A stretch of 64,000 bases of DNA from Mucilaginibacter celer (GTDB taxonomy: Bacteria > Bacteroidota > Bacteroidia > Sphingobacteriales > Sphingobacteriaceae), in contig NZ_CP032869.1 of the NCBI RefSeq assembly GCF_003576455.2, positions 1,488,001 through 1,552,000 of the forward strand. Reading direction: 5' to 3'. The first letter of the stretch is position 1, and every line of letters begins with the position of its first letter. Under the pieces are notes generated by a model. It did not search any database and was not told where the DNA came from. It was given only the letters and a program-made list of their open reading frames with translations. Positions 14,961 through 23,376 of this stretch are shown here, piece by piece. A program made the position numbers and the translations under genes.

Positions 14961-16004
14961 TTAATCCACCACCTCATAAATCTCCACCGGCTTAGCTTTA
15001 TTCTTCAAAATTACCTCGCCAATTTTATTAAGGGCGAACGAGCCTTTGGCTTTTTCATAAACATCGGCACTAACGATGATCTGGTTGGCCTGTGCCACCG
15101 TTTGCAGGCGCTGTGCCAGGTTCACGGCATCGCCTATAACGGTATAATCCAAACGTTTTAATGTGGCCGAGCCGATATTACCCGAGATCATCTCGCCCGA
15201 GTTAATACCAATGGAAACCGAAGGCGTAAAAGTTTTATCGCCTGCCTGGATGTCATCGGCCCCGTGCATTTTATCCCGTACGGCAAGAGCCGCATCAATG
15301 GCCCTGTCCAAATGGTATTCGCCGCGGAAAACAGCCATTACGGCATCGCCCATAAATTTATCGATGTGGCCGTTTTGGGCAATGATCTCCTGCACCATTA
15401 CATCAAAGTACTTATTAATCATGCTTACCACTTTGTCGGCAGCCACATGTTCTGTAATGGCGGTAAAACCGCAGATATCTATAAACAGCACCGTGGCATC
15501 AATGGTTTCATTGCTCAGCAGGCTGTTTTCAAACTCCTTGTGCGTCATAAAATTGAGCACGTTCTCATCCACATACATGCGCAGGATATTGTTTTCCTTG
15601 ATAGCCTGCATGGTTTTTTTTAGTTCGATAACATGCTGCAGCGTTTTTTCGATGGTGATGTCGAGGTCTTCAAAGTTTACCGGTTTCACCACAAAATCAA
15701 AAGCGCCCCGGTTCATAGCCGTACGGATATTATCCATATCGCTGTAGGCGGATACCATTATCGCTTTTAAAATGGGGTTGGCATCGGGCAGCTTGGTAAG
15801 CAGGGTGAGGCCGTCCATCTCGGGCATATTGATATCGCTTAGTACCACATCAATATCGGGGTGGGCGGTTAGTTGCGTAAGCGCTTCAAATCCATTTTGG
15901 GCAAAAACAAATTCATATGCGCCTTCACGGATTTTTTTTCTGAATTTTTGCCTGATCAGTAATTCCAAATCCTGCTCATCATCTACAACCAGTATCTTGG
16001 CCAT
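14961..16004 (-). CDS. Response regulator fused to a class III adenylate/guanylate cyclase
   Basis: The 347-residue protein has a receiver domain (1-120, phospho-acceptor Asp57 in LSDINMPEMDG, Lys107 in VVKP), a linker helix (115-165), and a class III cyclase homology domain (168-345). Metal aspartates are Asp176 (FIDICGF) and Asp220 (DKFMGDA). Lys216 and the Asp286-Tyr-Thr288 segment are the purine-specifying positions and fit ATP. Asn295 and Arg299 (VNLAQRL) are the transition-state residues. All catalytic positions are present, so an active enzyme making cAMP under phosphorelay control is likely; cGMP is not excluded. Its ATG overlaps the stop codon of the upstream single-domain regulator by one base, so translation is coupled. 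Confidence 0.94.
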   Translation of the reverse strand: MAKILVVDDEQDLELLIRQKFRKKIREGAYEFVFAQNGFEALTQLTAHPDIDVVLSDINMPEMDGLTLLTKLPDANPILKAIMVSAYSDMDNIRTAMNRGAFDFVVKPVNFEDLDITIEKTLQHVIELKKTMQAIKENNILRMYVDENVLNFMTHKEFENSLLSNETIDATVLFIDICGFTAITEHVAADKVVSMINKYFDVMVQEIIAQNGHIDKFMGDAVMAVFRGEYHLDRAIDAALAVRDKMHGADDIQAGDKTFTPSVSIGINSGEMISGNIGSATLKRLDYTVIGDAVNLAQRLQTVAQANQIIVSADVYEKAKGSFALNKIGEVILKNKAKPVEIYEVVD

Positions 16005-16381
16005 TATTGCTCTAAGTGTTTAAGTTTGTCTTTCAAGCTGTTAAAATCAAGCGGCTTGGTTAAAAAATCGTTAGCACCAAGTTGCATCGATTGCCGGTAG
16101 TTTTCATCGTCGCCGTAGGCGGTTATCATCATTACCACCGGCGGCGGTTTTTCGTAGTGCTGACGGATGTTGCGCAACAACTCCAGCCCGCTCATGCCGG
16201 GCATATTGATATCTGATAAAATAAGGATCACCTGCGAATGGTGCTCTTCCAAAAAATGAAGCGCTTCCTCGCCCGATTGCGCGAAGTTAAATTCCACCTC
16301 GCCGGTTTTTATCTCTTTCCTGAAACGTTGTAAAAACAAGGGCTGAACATCGGCCTCATCATCAACGACAAGTATTTTCAT
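16004..16381 (-). CDS. Single-domain response regulator (CheY-like)
   Basis: The 125-residue protein consists of a receiver domain only. Acidic pocket DDEAD (7-11), phospho-acceptor Asp57 (LSDINMPGMSG), Thr87 region (MMITAYG) and Lys107 (FLTKPLD) are all present. It has no output domain, so it acts by protein contact or as a phospho-transfer intermediate. It lies between a histidine kinase gene (57 bases upstream) and the receiver-cyclase gene, whose start codon overlaps its stop. Both receivers are similar in sequence, suggesting duplication and that both are fed by the same kinase. Confidence 0.95.
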   Translation of the reverse strand: MKILVVDDEADVQPLFLQRFRKEIKTGEVEFNFAQSGEEALHFLEEHHSQVILILSDINMPGMSGLELLRNIRQHYEKPPPVVMMITAYGDDENYRQSMQLGANDFLTKPLDFNSLKDKLKHLEQ

Positions 16382-16438
16382 AGTGCTTCAAAGTTAAGTT
16401 TTTGCCGGGCTTTATTGGCCCTTAAATGTAAAAAATGC

Positions 16439-17827
16439 CTATGCGGCCTCAACGTTGCCCGTGGGCAGCGTAATGATAAACCGAGCGAACTGACCCTCGG
16501 CCGTTTCAACCTTTAATTCGCCGCCATGGCCTTTGGTAATAATATCATAACTCATGGATAAACCCAACCCGGTGCCCTGGCCGGTAGGTTTGGTAGTGAA
16601 AAAAGGCTGGTAAATTTTATCCAATACTTTTTGCGGGATGCCGGTACCATTATCTTCAACTGTAATCTGTACCATGTTAGCGCCCGATGCCGATTTGATT
16701 TTTTGAGTGTTTACCGTTACCGTAGGTTCATATCCTTCAGCCAATGACTTCTTCTTTTCTGTAACAGAATAAAACGAGTTGTTGAAAAGGTTTAGCAACA
16801 CGCGACCCAAATCCTGCGGGATAGCCTCAATTTTACCCAGTTCCGGATCGAAACTGGTTTTCATCCCGGCGTTAAATGACTTATCCTTAGCCCGCAAACC
16901 ATGATAACTGAGGCGCAGGTATTCGTCGGCAAGAGCGTTAATGTCGGTAGGTTCTTTTTTACCTGTTGTGGCCCGCGAGTGCTGCAGCATGCCTTTCACA
17001 ATGGCATCGGCACGCTTGCCATGCTGGTTTATTTTGCTCAGGTTTTGGGTGATGTCGCTAATAATGTCATCAGCTTCTTCCTTCACATCATCGGGCAGTT
17101 TATCCAATATCTCTTCTTTTAACTCCTCTAAAAGTTCGATACTTACCTCGCTGAAGTTGTTTACAAAGTTTAGCGGGTTTTGAATCTCATGGGCTATCCC
17201 GGCAGTAAGCTCACCTAAAGAAGCCATTTTTTCGGATTGGATCAATTGGGCCTGGGTACTTTTCAGTTCGGATAGGGCCAATTGCAATTCTTCGGTTTGC
17301 TTGGTCAACTCTGCAGTACGCTCCCGTACCTCACTTTCCAGGTTTACCTTCATGGCGGCCATCATGCGGTTTTGTTCCTGCTCGGCAAAGCGCTGGCGGC
17401 GTTCGTTTTCGAGGGCTTTGGACTGTTTACGGTTAATCATCCATAACGAAAATGCCCAGATCAGCGAAAATATCACCAAACTCTGTATAGTATTTTCGTG
17501 GTTATCGTAAAATGTTGGGAACCATTTCTCCAGTATATCGCTTATCAAACCCGCAACCGCATACGGTATCAGGGCAAAAGCAAGCTGCTTGCTCGATTTT
17601 AGTTCGTCGATATAATAAGGGGCTATAACAACGCCTAAAAAATACAGGTGTGCAAAAACCAGGGCCACCTTGTGGGCGCTGAAGCTTACATCGAAAAAGA
17701 AAATGCCGATTGCAATGAAATAGCCTATGTTAAGATACTTGTTCCATTTTTCAACGAGGCCATCGTTTTTCAGGTTTTTCCTGAATTGCGTAATTACAAA
17801 TACCGCCAGAAAAGGTTCTAAACTCAT
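16439..17827 (-). CDS. Membrane sensor histidine kinase
   Basis: The 462-residue kinase starts at ATG 17827 (MSLEPFLAVF); the frame extends to 17926, but that part is unlike coding sequence. About four membrane helices lie within residues 1-132 with short loops, so sensing is probably within or near the membrane. A long coiled coil (135-200) leads to the dimerisation/phospho-acceptor domain with His213 (GIAHEIQNPLNF). The ATPase domain covers about 310-455 with N box NLFNNSFYS, G1 DNGTGIP and G2 GTGLGLSMS. It heads an operon with two response regulators, one carrying a nucleotide cyclase. Confidence 0.94.
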   Translation of the reverse strand: MSLEPFLAVFVITQFRKNLKNDGLVEKWNKYLNIGYFIAIGIFFFDVSFSAHKVALVFAHLYFLGVVIAPYYIDELKSSKQLAFALIPYAVAGLISDILEKWFPTFYDNHENTIQSLVIFSLIWAFSLWMINRKQSKALENERRQRFAEQEQNRMMAAMKVNLESEVRERTAELTKQTEELQLALSELKSTQAQLIQSEKMASLGELTAGIAHEIQNPLNFVNNFSEVSIELLEELKEEILDKLPDDVKEEADDIISDITQNLSKINQHGKRADAIVKGMLQHSRATTGKKEPTDINALADEYLRLSYHGLRAKDKSFNAGMKTSFDPELGKIEAIPQDLGRVLLNLFNNSFYSVTEKKKSLAEGYEPTVTVNTQKIKSASGANMVQITVEDNGTGIPQKVLDKIYQPFFTTKPTGQGTGLGLSMSYDIITKGHGGELKVETAEGQFARFIITLPTGNVEAA

Positions 17828-17992
17828 GTAGGTTGTTTTGCGAATTTTATAAATGCGAAGCCGAAATTTAACAATTTTACACCAATAATTAAATAATGGC
17901 TGCAATTTAATCAGCCCGCAAAACAAATTACCATTAATTATAAGCCGATTAAAAAAATATAACGATTATTGGCCCGGAATAAAAGCAGGGGT

Positions 17993-18182
17993 GTGTTTAC
18001 TGCCATCAATTTGTCAGTGTTCCACTTTTAAAAACGGGTGTTCCAGAAATTGAATTCCGGAAATCATGATTCTTGATTATCAGTTAGTTAAGTTTTTTAT
18101 TTGAAAACTGGAACACTTAACTAATTGATTATCAGTAGTTCGTTTTTTGCAAAGTGTTCCACTAAAAAACTGGAACACGCCG
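17993..18182. promoter_or_regulatory. Cluster of GTGTTCCA motifs and inverted repeats before uxuA
   Basis: The 390-base gap between the divergent kinase and uxuA genes contains GTGTTCCA at 18017-18024, 18038-18045 and 18154-18161, and its complement TGGAACAC at 18109-18116 and 18171-18178. The last two form an 8-bp inverted repeat with a 9-base spacer. TTGATTATCAGT is repeated at 18073-18084 and 18125-18136, and TTAGTTAAGT 18084-18093 pairs with ACTTAACTAA 18115-18124. The set could be an operator array for uxuA or a mobile intergenic repeat; the sequence alone does not decide. Confidence 0.5.
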
Positions 18183-18217
18183 CTTTTTTTGAATTATTAA
18201 ACCTATCTATATAAAAA

Positions 18218-19393
18218 ATGAGTACATATAGTATGATCAATACCATGCGCTGGTATGGCCCTAATGATCCGGTTAGTTTGGCCGATATCCGCCAGGCTGG
18301 TTGCACTGGCGTAGTAAGCGCTCTGCACCAGGTACCCAACGGTCAGGTATGGAGTGTTGAAGCCATTAACGAGCGCAAGGCCATCATCGAAGCTGCCGGC
18401 CTTACCTGGGATGTGGTAGAAAGCGTACCCGTACATGAAGCCATCAAAACCCAAACCGAGGGCTATCAGCAATACATCGAAAACTACAGGCAAAGCCTGC
18501 AAAACCTGGCGGCCTGCGGTATCCATACAGTTACCTACAACTTTATGCCGGTACTGGATTGGACCCGTACCGATTTGAGTTTTACAGTTGAAGACGGTTC
18601 CAAAGCCCTCCGCTTTGAAAAAGCCGCTTTTATAGCCTTTGATGTATTTATGCTGCAACGGTCAGGTGCCGAGTTGGAGTACACCATTGAAGAACTTGAC
18701 CGCGCCAAAGCCCGTTTTGACGGCATGACAGATGATGATAAACAACTACTGCAACGCAATATCATTGCTGGCTTACCAGGCAGCGAAGAAAGTTTCACCC
18801 TCGATAAATTCAGGGAAGCCCTGGCCGCTTACGATGGCATTGATGCCGAACGCTTAAGGCAAAACCTCATTTACTTCTTGAGCGAGATTATGCCGGTTGC
18901 CGATGCCAGCAACGTTAAAATGGTGATCCACCCGGACGATCCGCCGTATGCTATTTTAGGTTTGCCAAGAGTAGTAAGCACTGCCGAGCACATCAACGCC
19001 CTGATTGAAGCTGTACCCTCGTTAAACAACGGCCTGTGCTTCTGCACCGGAAGTTACGGAGTACGCCCCGATAACGACCTGCCCGCCATGGTTAAACAAT
19101 TTGCCGACAGGATCAACTTCATCCACCTGCGCAGCACCCGCCGTAATGAATTTGGCGATTTTTATGAAGATAACCACCTGGAAGGCGATGTGGATATGTA
19201 TGCCGTAGTGAAGGAACTGGTACACGTAATGCAGCAACGCAAACTCAATATCCCGATGCGGCCCGATCATGGTCACCAGATGCTGGATGACCTAAACAAG
19301 AAAACCAACCCGGGCTATTCGGCCATCGGTCGCCTGCGTGGGCTTGCCGAGTTGAGAGGGCTTGAGTTGGGCATTATCCGCTCGATGGAATAA
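18218..19393 (+). CDS. uxuA: Mannonate dehydratase
   Basis: The 391-residue cytoplasmic enzyme converts D-mannonate to 2-keto-3-deoxy-D-gluconate in glucuronate/hexuronate breakdown. Family features: N-terminal [35 protein letters not shown], and the metal-site segments IHPDDPP (His), CFCTGSYG (Cys), FIHLRSTRR (His) and MRPDHGHQM (Asp/His). Length is normal. It is a single-gene unit here, with a terminator 17 bases downstream and no fructuronate reductase (uxuB) beside it. The dense repeats upstream may carry its control. Confidence 0.96.
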   Translation: MSTYSMINTMRWYGPNDPVSLADIRQAGCTGVVSALHQVPNGQVWSVEAINERKAIIEAAGLTWDVVESVPVHEAIKTQTEGYQQYIENYRQSLQNLAACGIHTVTYNFMPVLDWTRTDLSFTVEDGSKALRFEKAAFIAFDVFMLQRSGAELEYTIEELDRAKARFDGMTDDDKQLLQRNIIAGLPGSEESFTLDKFREALAAYDGIDAERLRQNLIYFLSEIMPVADASNVKMVIHPDDPPYAILGLPRVVSTAEHINALIEAVPSLNNGLCFCTGSYGVRPDNDLPAMVKQFADRINFIHLRSTRRNEFGDFYEDNHLEGDVDMYAVVKELVHVMQQRKLNIPMRPDHGHQMLDDLNKKTNPGYSAIGRLRGLAELRGLELGIIRSME

Positions 19394-19410
19394 AATTGAG
19401 AGCTTATAAA

Positions 19411-19446
19411 CAGGAAAGGCCCCGGCATTATGCGGGGCCTTCCTGG
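19411..19446 (+). terminator. Terminator after uxuA (probably bidirectional)
   Basis: A G+C-rich stem (CAGGAAAGGCCCCG 19411-19424 with CGGGGCCTTCCTG 19433-19445, one bulged A) is preceded by A's and followed by GTTTA. It lies between the convergent uxuA and SnoaL-like genes. Confidence 0.8.
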
Positions 19447-19463
19447 TTTATGATCGGTTGGTT

Positions 19464-19826
19464 TTAGCCCATGTTGTAAAAAAACTGTTCGGCTACAATT
19501 TTGCCGTCCTTTACTTCGTAAACAGCAATCTCGTTCATCGGGATACGGCCGCCTTCTTTGTAGGTTACGTCCATATCCATAGTTACAGCGAAAAAGTTGC
19601 CGGTAACAATTGGGTCAGATACTTCGCCGCTGTGTACCTCTTGCACCGTAGAGTACCAGTATTCAGTTTTGCCTTTAACAGCTTCTTTACCTTCGGTAAG
19701 TTCCATTGGCGAGCCTGCAGGTTCGCGGCTTACTATGTTATCGGCATAAAGTTCATCAATAGCCTGGGTATGTTGGCCTTCGCGGCAATATTGCACTAAT
19801 TTTTCTGCTACTTCGGTGGTGGTCAT
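19464..19826 (-). CDS. SnoaL-like / NTF2-fold family protein
   Basis: The 120-residue protein shows the NTF2-like pattern: N-terminal helices (VAEKLVQYCREGQHTQAIDELYADN), the segment GKEAVKGKTEYWYS, and C-terminal strands (FFAVTMDMDVTYK, MNEIAVYEVKDGKIVAEQFFYN). Such proteins are small cytoplasmic cone-shaped folds with varied roles (isomerase, hydratase, binding); no catalytic residues can be assigned with confidence. It is transcribed alone and convergent with uxuA. Confidence 0.8.
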   Translation of the reverse strand: MTTTEVAEKLVQYCREGQHTQAIDELYADNIVSREPAGSPMELTEGKEAVKGKTEYWYSTVQEVHSGEVSDPIVTGNFFAVTMDMDVTYKEGGRIPMNEIAVYEVKDGKIVAEQFFYNMG

Positions 19827-19928
19827 AATCTGTTGGTTTTAATTGTATGTAATAAAGTTAGGGATAAACACTTCAAAGCCAATGCCTGTTTGGTTTAAAT
19901 TTCTGTTAAGTTTGATAGGGTTATGTTG

Positions 19929-19956
19929 ATTTCGGAATTTGGATGTTCGATTTCGG
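19929..19956. repeat. Second copy of the dispersed 28-mer
   Basis: This is the reverse complement, with one mismatch in 28, of the unit at 10200-10227. It sits between divergent genes in a region otherwise rich in A+T. Confidence 0.7.
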
Positions 19957-20074
19957 ATTTAGAGCTGTCTTAATTTTATGCCTCGCTGCAAAAAACATTA
20001 AAAAAACTTTAAATTTTATGTAACCATTTCCCACCGCCGAAGTACTTAAGGTATATTACATAATTACAAACTGA

Positions 20075-20623
20075 TTGAACACGCTTACAGATAACGCCAT
20101 TATGCTAAAGGTGAAAGCCGGCGACCTTGACAGGATGGGCCTGTTATTTGAGCGCTATAACCGTCAGCTTTATGGTTTCCTGTTCCACATGACCTATCAG
20201 CGCGAACTGGCCGAGGATATGGTACAGCAGGTATTTTACAAAATGCTGAAATACCGCCACACCTTTACCGGTACGGGCGAATATATTCACTGGATGTATT
20301 CCATTGCCCGCAATGTACTTAAAGATCACTGGCGCAAAAACAAGCTGCAGATACAGCATGAAGGGGTGGAAGCAGCCGAAGCCATGGCCGGTGGCCTTGT
20401 ACCCGACGAGCAGTTTGAAAAAAAACAAGCCAAAGCCGGTCTGCACCGGGCCATGGAAAAGCTAAGCGAAAGCCAGCGCGAAATTTTGGCGCTGAGCCGT
20501 TTCCAGGAACTGAAATGCCAGGAAATAGCCGAGATACTGGGCATGACGGAAGGCACGGTAAAAGTGCGCATTCACCGGGCCATGCAGGAGCTTAAGAGTA
20601 TTTATGTAAAAACAGAACGATAA
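20075..20623 (+). CDS. ECF RNA polymerase sigma factor
   Basis: The 182-residue sigma factor has region 2 (YNRQLYGFLFHMTYQRELAEDMVQQVF and the WMYSIARNVLKDHWRK segment) and region 4 (LSESQREILALSRFQELKCQEIAEILGMTEGTVKVRIHRAMQEL). The frame opens directly after a stop with TTG 20075; the next candidate is ATG 20102. I prefer TTG because the LTDNAIM segment before LKVKAGD is typical of this subgroup. The next gene is a zf-HC2 anti-sigma factor 13 bases downstream. This subgroup differs from the FecI type at the window start: its partner is a zinc-finger protein, not FecR. Confidence 0.93.
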   Translation: MNTLTDNAIMLKVKAGDLDRMGLLFERYNRQLYGFLFHMTYQRELAEDMVQQVFYKMLKYRHTFTGTGEYIHWMYSIARNVLKDHWRKNKLQIQHEGVEAAEAMAGGLVPDEQFEKKQAKAGLHRAMEKLSESQREILALSRFQELKCQEIAEILGMTEGTVKVRIHRAMQELKSIYVKTER

Positions 20624-20636
20624 AACAGTATAAAAG

Positions 20637-21452
20637 ATGAAATGTGAGCTATACGAGGAACTGTTTACCGGTTGGATAAACAAAGAACTAAGCACCGAAG
20701 AAAAAGGGGTACTGGAACGGCATATCGCGGGTTGCGATAACTGCCGCGAAGAATTGCTTGGTCTGCAAAAGGTGTGGGATACCATGGGAGAAGTTGAAAC
20801 TCCCGAACCATCGGCCAACATGGGCGTTAAATTTTATGCCATGCTGGATACCTATAAGCAATCAGTAAAAGAGCAAAGAAGTTTTTGGGCAGATGTTAAA
20901 TACCACATCGGCAGGCTTTGGGAATGGCAGCCGCGCTGGCCCATGGCTTATAATTTTGTGATGATATTGATTGTAGCCGGAGCAGGTTACCTGTTTTTTG
21001 GGAAGGGCAAAGCTGATGATCAGGATAAACAATTGAAAGCTTTAAGTTCGCAGGTACATGAGTTGAAGCAAACCATGATGCTGGCCCTGTTGGAAAACCC
21101 TTCGGCATCCGAAAGGATCAGGGGCGTAAGTTATACCGGCGAGATCAAGCATGCCGACAAACAGGTGATAGATGCACTGTTAGCTACATTGAATAACGAC
21201 CCCAATGTAAATGTACGCCTCAGTACACTTGATGCATTAACCCATCTGGCCGGCAGACCCGAGGTTAGAGAAGGGCTCATCAAATCAATCATTGAGCAGG
21301 ATTCGCCGCTGATGCAACTGGCCATTGCCGATGTGATGCTGAAACTGCAGGAAAAGCGTTCGGTAGGTTCATTCAAAGAACTGCTCAAGCAAAAGGATCT
21401 GGACAACGGCGTACGCAACAAGATCAAACAAACCATAACTCAACTTATTTAA
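20637..21452 (+). CDS. zf-HC2 anti-sigma factor with C-terminal HEAT-like repeats
   Basis: The 271-residue protein has an N-terminal zinc-binding anti-sigma domain (His29, Cys33, Cys36 in HIAGCDNC; Cys3 at the start), a membrane helix at about 103-121, a coiled coil (128-150), and HEAT-like helical repeats at about 173-270 (VIDALLATLNNDPNVNVRLSTLDAL, LMQLAIADVMLKLQ). The zinc domain should hold the upstream sigma factor at the membrane, and the periplasmic HEAT part probably senses a protein partner. Two DUF4097 genes follow closely and are likely targets or partners. Confidence 0.9.
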   Translation: MKCELYEELFTGWINKELSTEEKGVLERHIAGCDNCREELLGLQKVWDTMGEVETPEPSANMGVKFYAMLDTYKQSVKEQRSFWADVKYHIGRLWEWQPRWPMAYNFVMILIVAGAGYLFFGKGKADDQDKQLKALSSQVHELKQTMMLALLENPSASERIRGVSYTGEIKHADKQVIDALLATLNNDPNVNVRLSTLDALTHLAGRPEVREGLIKSIIEQDSPLMQLAIADVMLKLQEKRSVGSFKELLKQKDLDNGVRNKIKQTITQLI

Positions 21453-21467
21453 AAATAAACCACCATT

Positions 21468-22334
21468 ATGAAAAGATCACTATTGCCTGTTTTAACAGGT
21501 TTGGGGCTTTGCCTTGCCCGGATTTCGGCACATGCGCAGGATTATAAAGAGCATATCAGCAAGCAGTTTACCTTGCAGGGAACTGCTTCGGGCACTACAC
21601 TGGCCATCTACAATATTTTCGGTTCGATAACCGTGCAGGGATACGCAGGTAACCAGGTAACTATGGAAGTAGACGAAACCATCAGGGCCGATGATCATGC
21701 TGAAATAGAGAATGCAAAGAAAGAAGTTAAACTTGGGTTTTATCAAAAAGCAGACAGTATAGTAGCCTACATTGCCGAACCTTATGATACCCGCCCACGC
21801 CAAAGCTGGCGCCGAGACGACCAACACCGGCATAATAAATATACCGTTAAGCTTGAATATGTAGTAAAAGTGCCTTACGGTATCAATCTGTGCGTATCAA
21901 CAGTAAATGATGGTGATGTGGAGGTTAAAGATGTGTATGGCGCGTTGAAAGTAAATAACGTAAACGGCGGCATAACTATTGCCAATGCAAAAGGTACAAC
22001 CAATGCGCATACCATCAACGGCCCGCTAACGGTTACTTACCTGTCGGTGCCGCCCGATGCATCAAATTACTACACGCTAAACGGCAAACTGGAAGTAACC
22101 TACCCGGCAAACCTCGCCGCCGACCTTGAATTTAAAAGCATGAACGGCCAGTTTTATACCGATTTTCCGGATACGGAAGTACTGCCTACCCGCGTAAGCA
22201 AAACCGAATCAAAAAGCGGAGCCGGCACAACCTACAAACTCAGCAAAAATAATGGTGTCAGGATAGGGGCAGGTGGCAAACTATTCAAATTTGAAACCCT
22301 TAACGGGAATATCTATATCAAAAAACAACAATAA
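21468..22334 (+). CDS. Exported DUF4097 family beta-strand repeat protein (first of pair)
   Basis: The 288-residue protein has a Sec signal peptide (cut after SAHA, near residue 23). The mature part shows repeated short strands with the pattern V-x-N-V-N-G (VNNVNGGITIANAKG, TINGPLTVTY, YYTLNGKLEVTY, FKSMNGQFYTDF), characteristic of DUF4097 adhesin-like beta-helices. Function is unknown; location is periplasm or cell surface. It follows the anti-sigma gene by 15 bases and precedes a paralogue by 11 bases, so all four genes form one operon. Confidence 0.88.
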   Translation: MKRSLLPVLTGLGLCLARISAHAQDYKEHISKQFTLQGTASGTTLAIYNIFGSITVQGYAGNQVTMEVDETIRADDHAEIENAKKEVKLGFYQKADSIVAYIAEPYDTRPRQSWRRDDQHRHNKYTVKLEYVVKVPYGINLCVSTVNDGDVEVKDVYGALKVNNVNGGITIANAKGTTNAHTINGPLTVTYLSVPPDASNYYTLNGKLEVTYPANLAADLEFKSMNGQFYTDFPDTEVLPTRVSKTESKSGAGTTYKLSKNNGVRIGAGGKLFKFETLNGNIYIKKQQ

Positions 22335-22345
22335 AATATAACAAC

Positions 22346-23170
22346 ATGAAAGCTATAAAATTTACAAGCACCCTAATGCTAACCCTGCTGCTAAGCGCGA
22401 GGCTTTGGGCACAGGACGGAGATAAAGGACAATTGGTAGTTCCCCTGAGCGAACCAGGAAAGCCTTACAAACTTGATGTAGGCCTGGTTAACGGATCAAT
22501 CACTGTTACCGGTTACGATGGCAAGGACATTGTTATTGATGCCCAGGGCGAAGAAAGAAAACACCGCGAAAAAGAAACGGCTCCGGGCGGAATGAAGCGC
22601 TTGTTTGCAGGTAGTAATCTTGATGTACAGGCTCAGGAAAACAACAATACGGTAAGTATTCACGGCAGCCCCATGCGCACCACCAATCTAACCATTAAAG
22701 TGCCCATGAACAGCACCAGCGTTAAATTATCAACAGTAAATAACGGTAATATTATTGCCGGCAACCTTAGCGGCGATCTGGAAATCAGAAACGTTAACGG
22801 TTATATTAAGCTGAACAACATTGCAGGGTCGGTTGTGGCCAATACCGTAAACGGGAATGTTGAGGTTACCTTTAAAAGTATCGACGCGAAAGCGGCCATG
22901 GCTTTTTCAACGCTGAATGGCAAGATTGATGTTACCTTCCCGGCCAGCCTGAAAGCTAACGTCAAATTAAAATCAGACCAGGGCGATGTATTTACCGATT
23001 TTGATGTGGTTACCGAACAACGCAAGCCGGTAATTACCAAAAACGGTGGCGAAAAAGGCATGTACAGCCTGAAAATGGAAGATTGGGTGTACGGTAAAAT
23101 AGCAGGTGGCGGGCCGGAGCTGTTAATGAAAACTACTTTCGGCAGTATTTATATCCGGAAGGCGAAGTAA
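22346..23170 (+). CDS. Exported DUF4097 family beta-strand repeat protein (second of pair)
   Basis: The 274-residue protein has a Sec signal (cut after ARLWA, near residue 22). Its repeats resemble those of the preceding gene: STVNNGNIIAGNLSGDLEI, NVNGYIKLNNIAGS, NTVNGNVEVTF, STLNGKIDVTF. The shared spacing and C-terminal ending (TTFGSIYIRKAK against LNGNIYIKKQQ) show that the two arose by duplication. It ends the sigma/anti-sigma operon; a REP element follows 22 bases later. No enzymatic motif seen. Confidence 0.88.
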   Translation: MKAIKFTSTLMLTLLLSARLWAQDGDKGQLVVPLSEPGKPYKLDVGLVNGSITVTGYDGKDIVIDAQGEERKHREKETAPGGMKRLFAGSNLDVQAQENNNTVSIHGSPMRTTNLTIKVPMNSTSVKLSTVNNGNIIAGNLSGDLEIRNVNGYIKLNNIAGSVVANTVNGNVEVTFKSIDAKAAMAFSTLNGKIDVTFPASLKANVKLKSDQGDVFTDFDVVTEQRKPVITKNGGEKGMYSLKMEDWVYGKIAGGGPELLMKTTFGSIYIRKAK

Positions 23171-23192
23171 AGGTAAATGTAGAACATAGTAG

Positions 23193-23276
23193 CCGTCATT
23201 GTGAGGAACGAAGCGATCCCCGACTTACAGAGCCGATCTGCATAGTTCGCGATTGCTTCGTTCCTCGCAATGACGG
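23193..23276. repeat. REP-like palindromic element, copy 2
   Basis: Arms CCGTCATTGTGAGGAACGAAG (from 23193) and CTTCGTTCCTCGCAATGACGG (to 23276) pair with a few mismatches. It has the same orientation and related loop (CATAGTTCGCGATTGC) as copy 1 at 10872-10953. It lies between convergent genes and may serve as a terminator. Confidence 0.85.
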
Positions 23277-23376
23277 TTTAGTTTCAGTCTGAGACGGGAA
23301 AACTCAAGCAGAGCCAACAAAAAAGCGACTGCCCTCCTTGCAAAGAAACGGCCGCGCCTGTTCTAACCAATTAACA

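Noticed and set aside
15163-15747. 194-codon frame antisense to the receiver-cyclase gene
   Set aside because: The opposite strand encodes an intact cyclase with all catalytic residues; the antisense frame is Ser/Ile/Met-rich and without family features.
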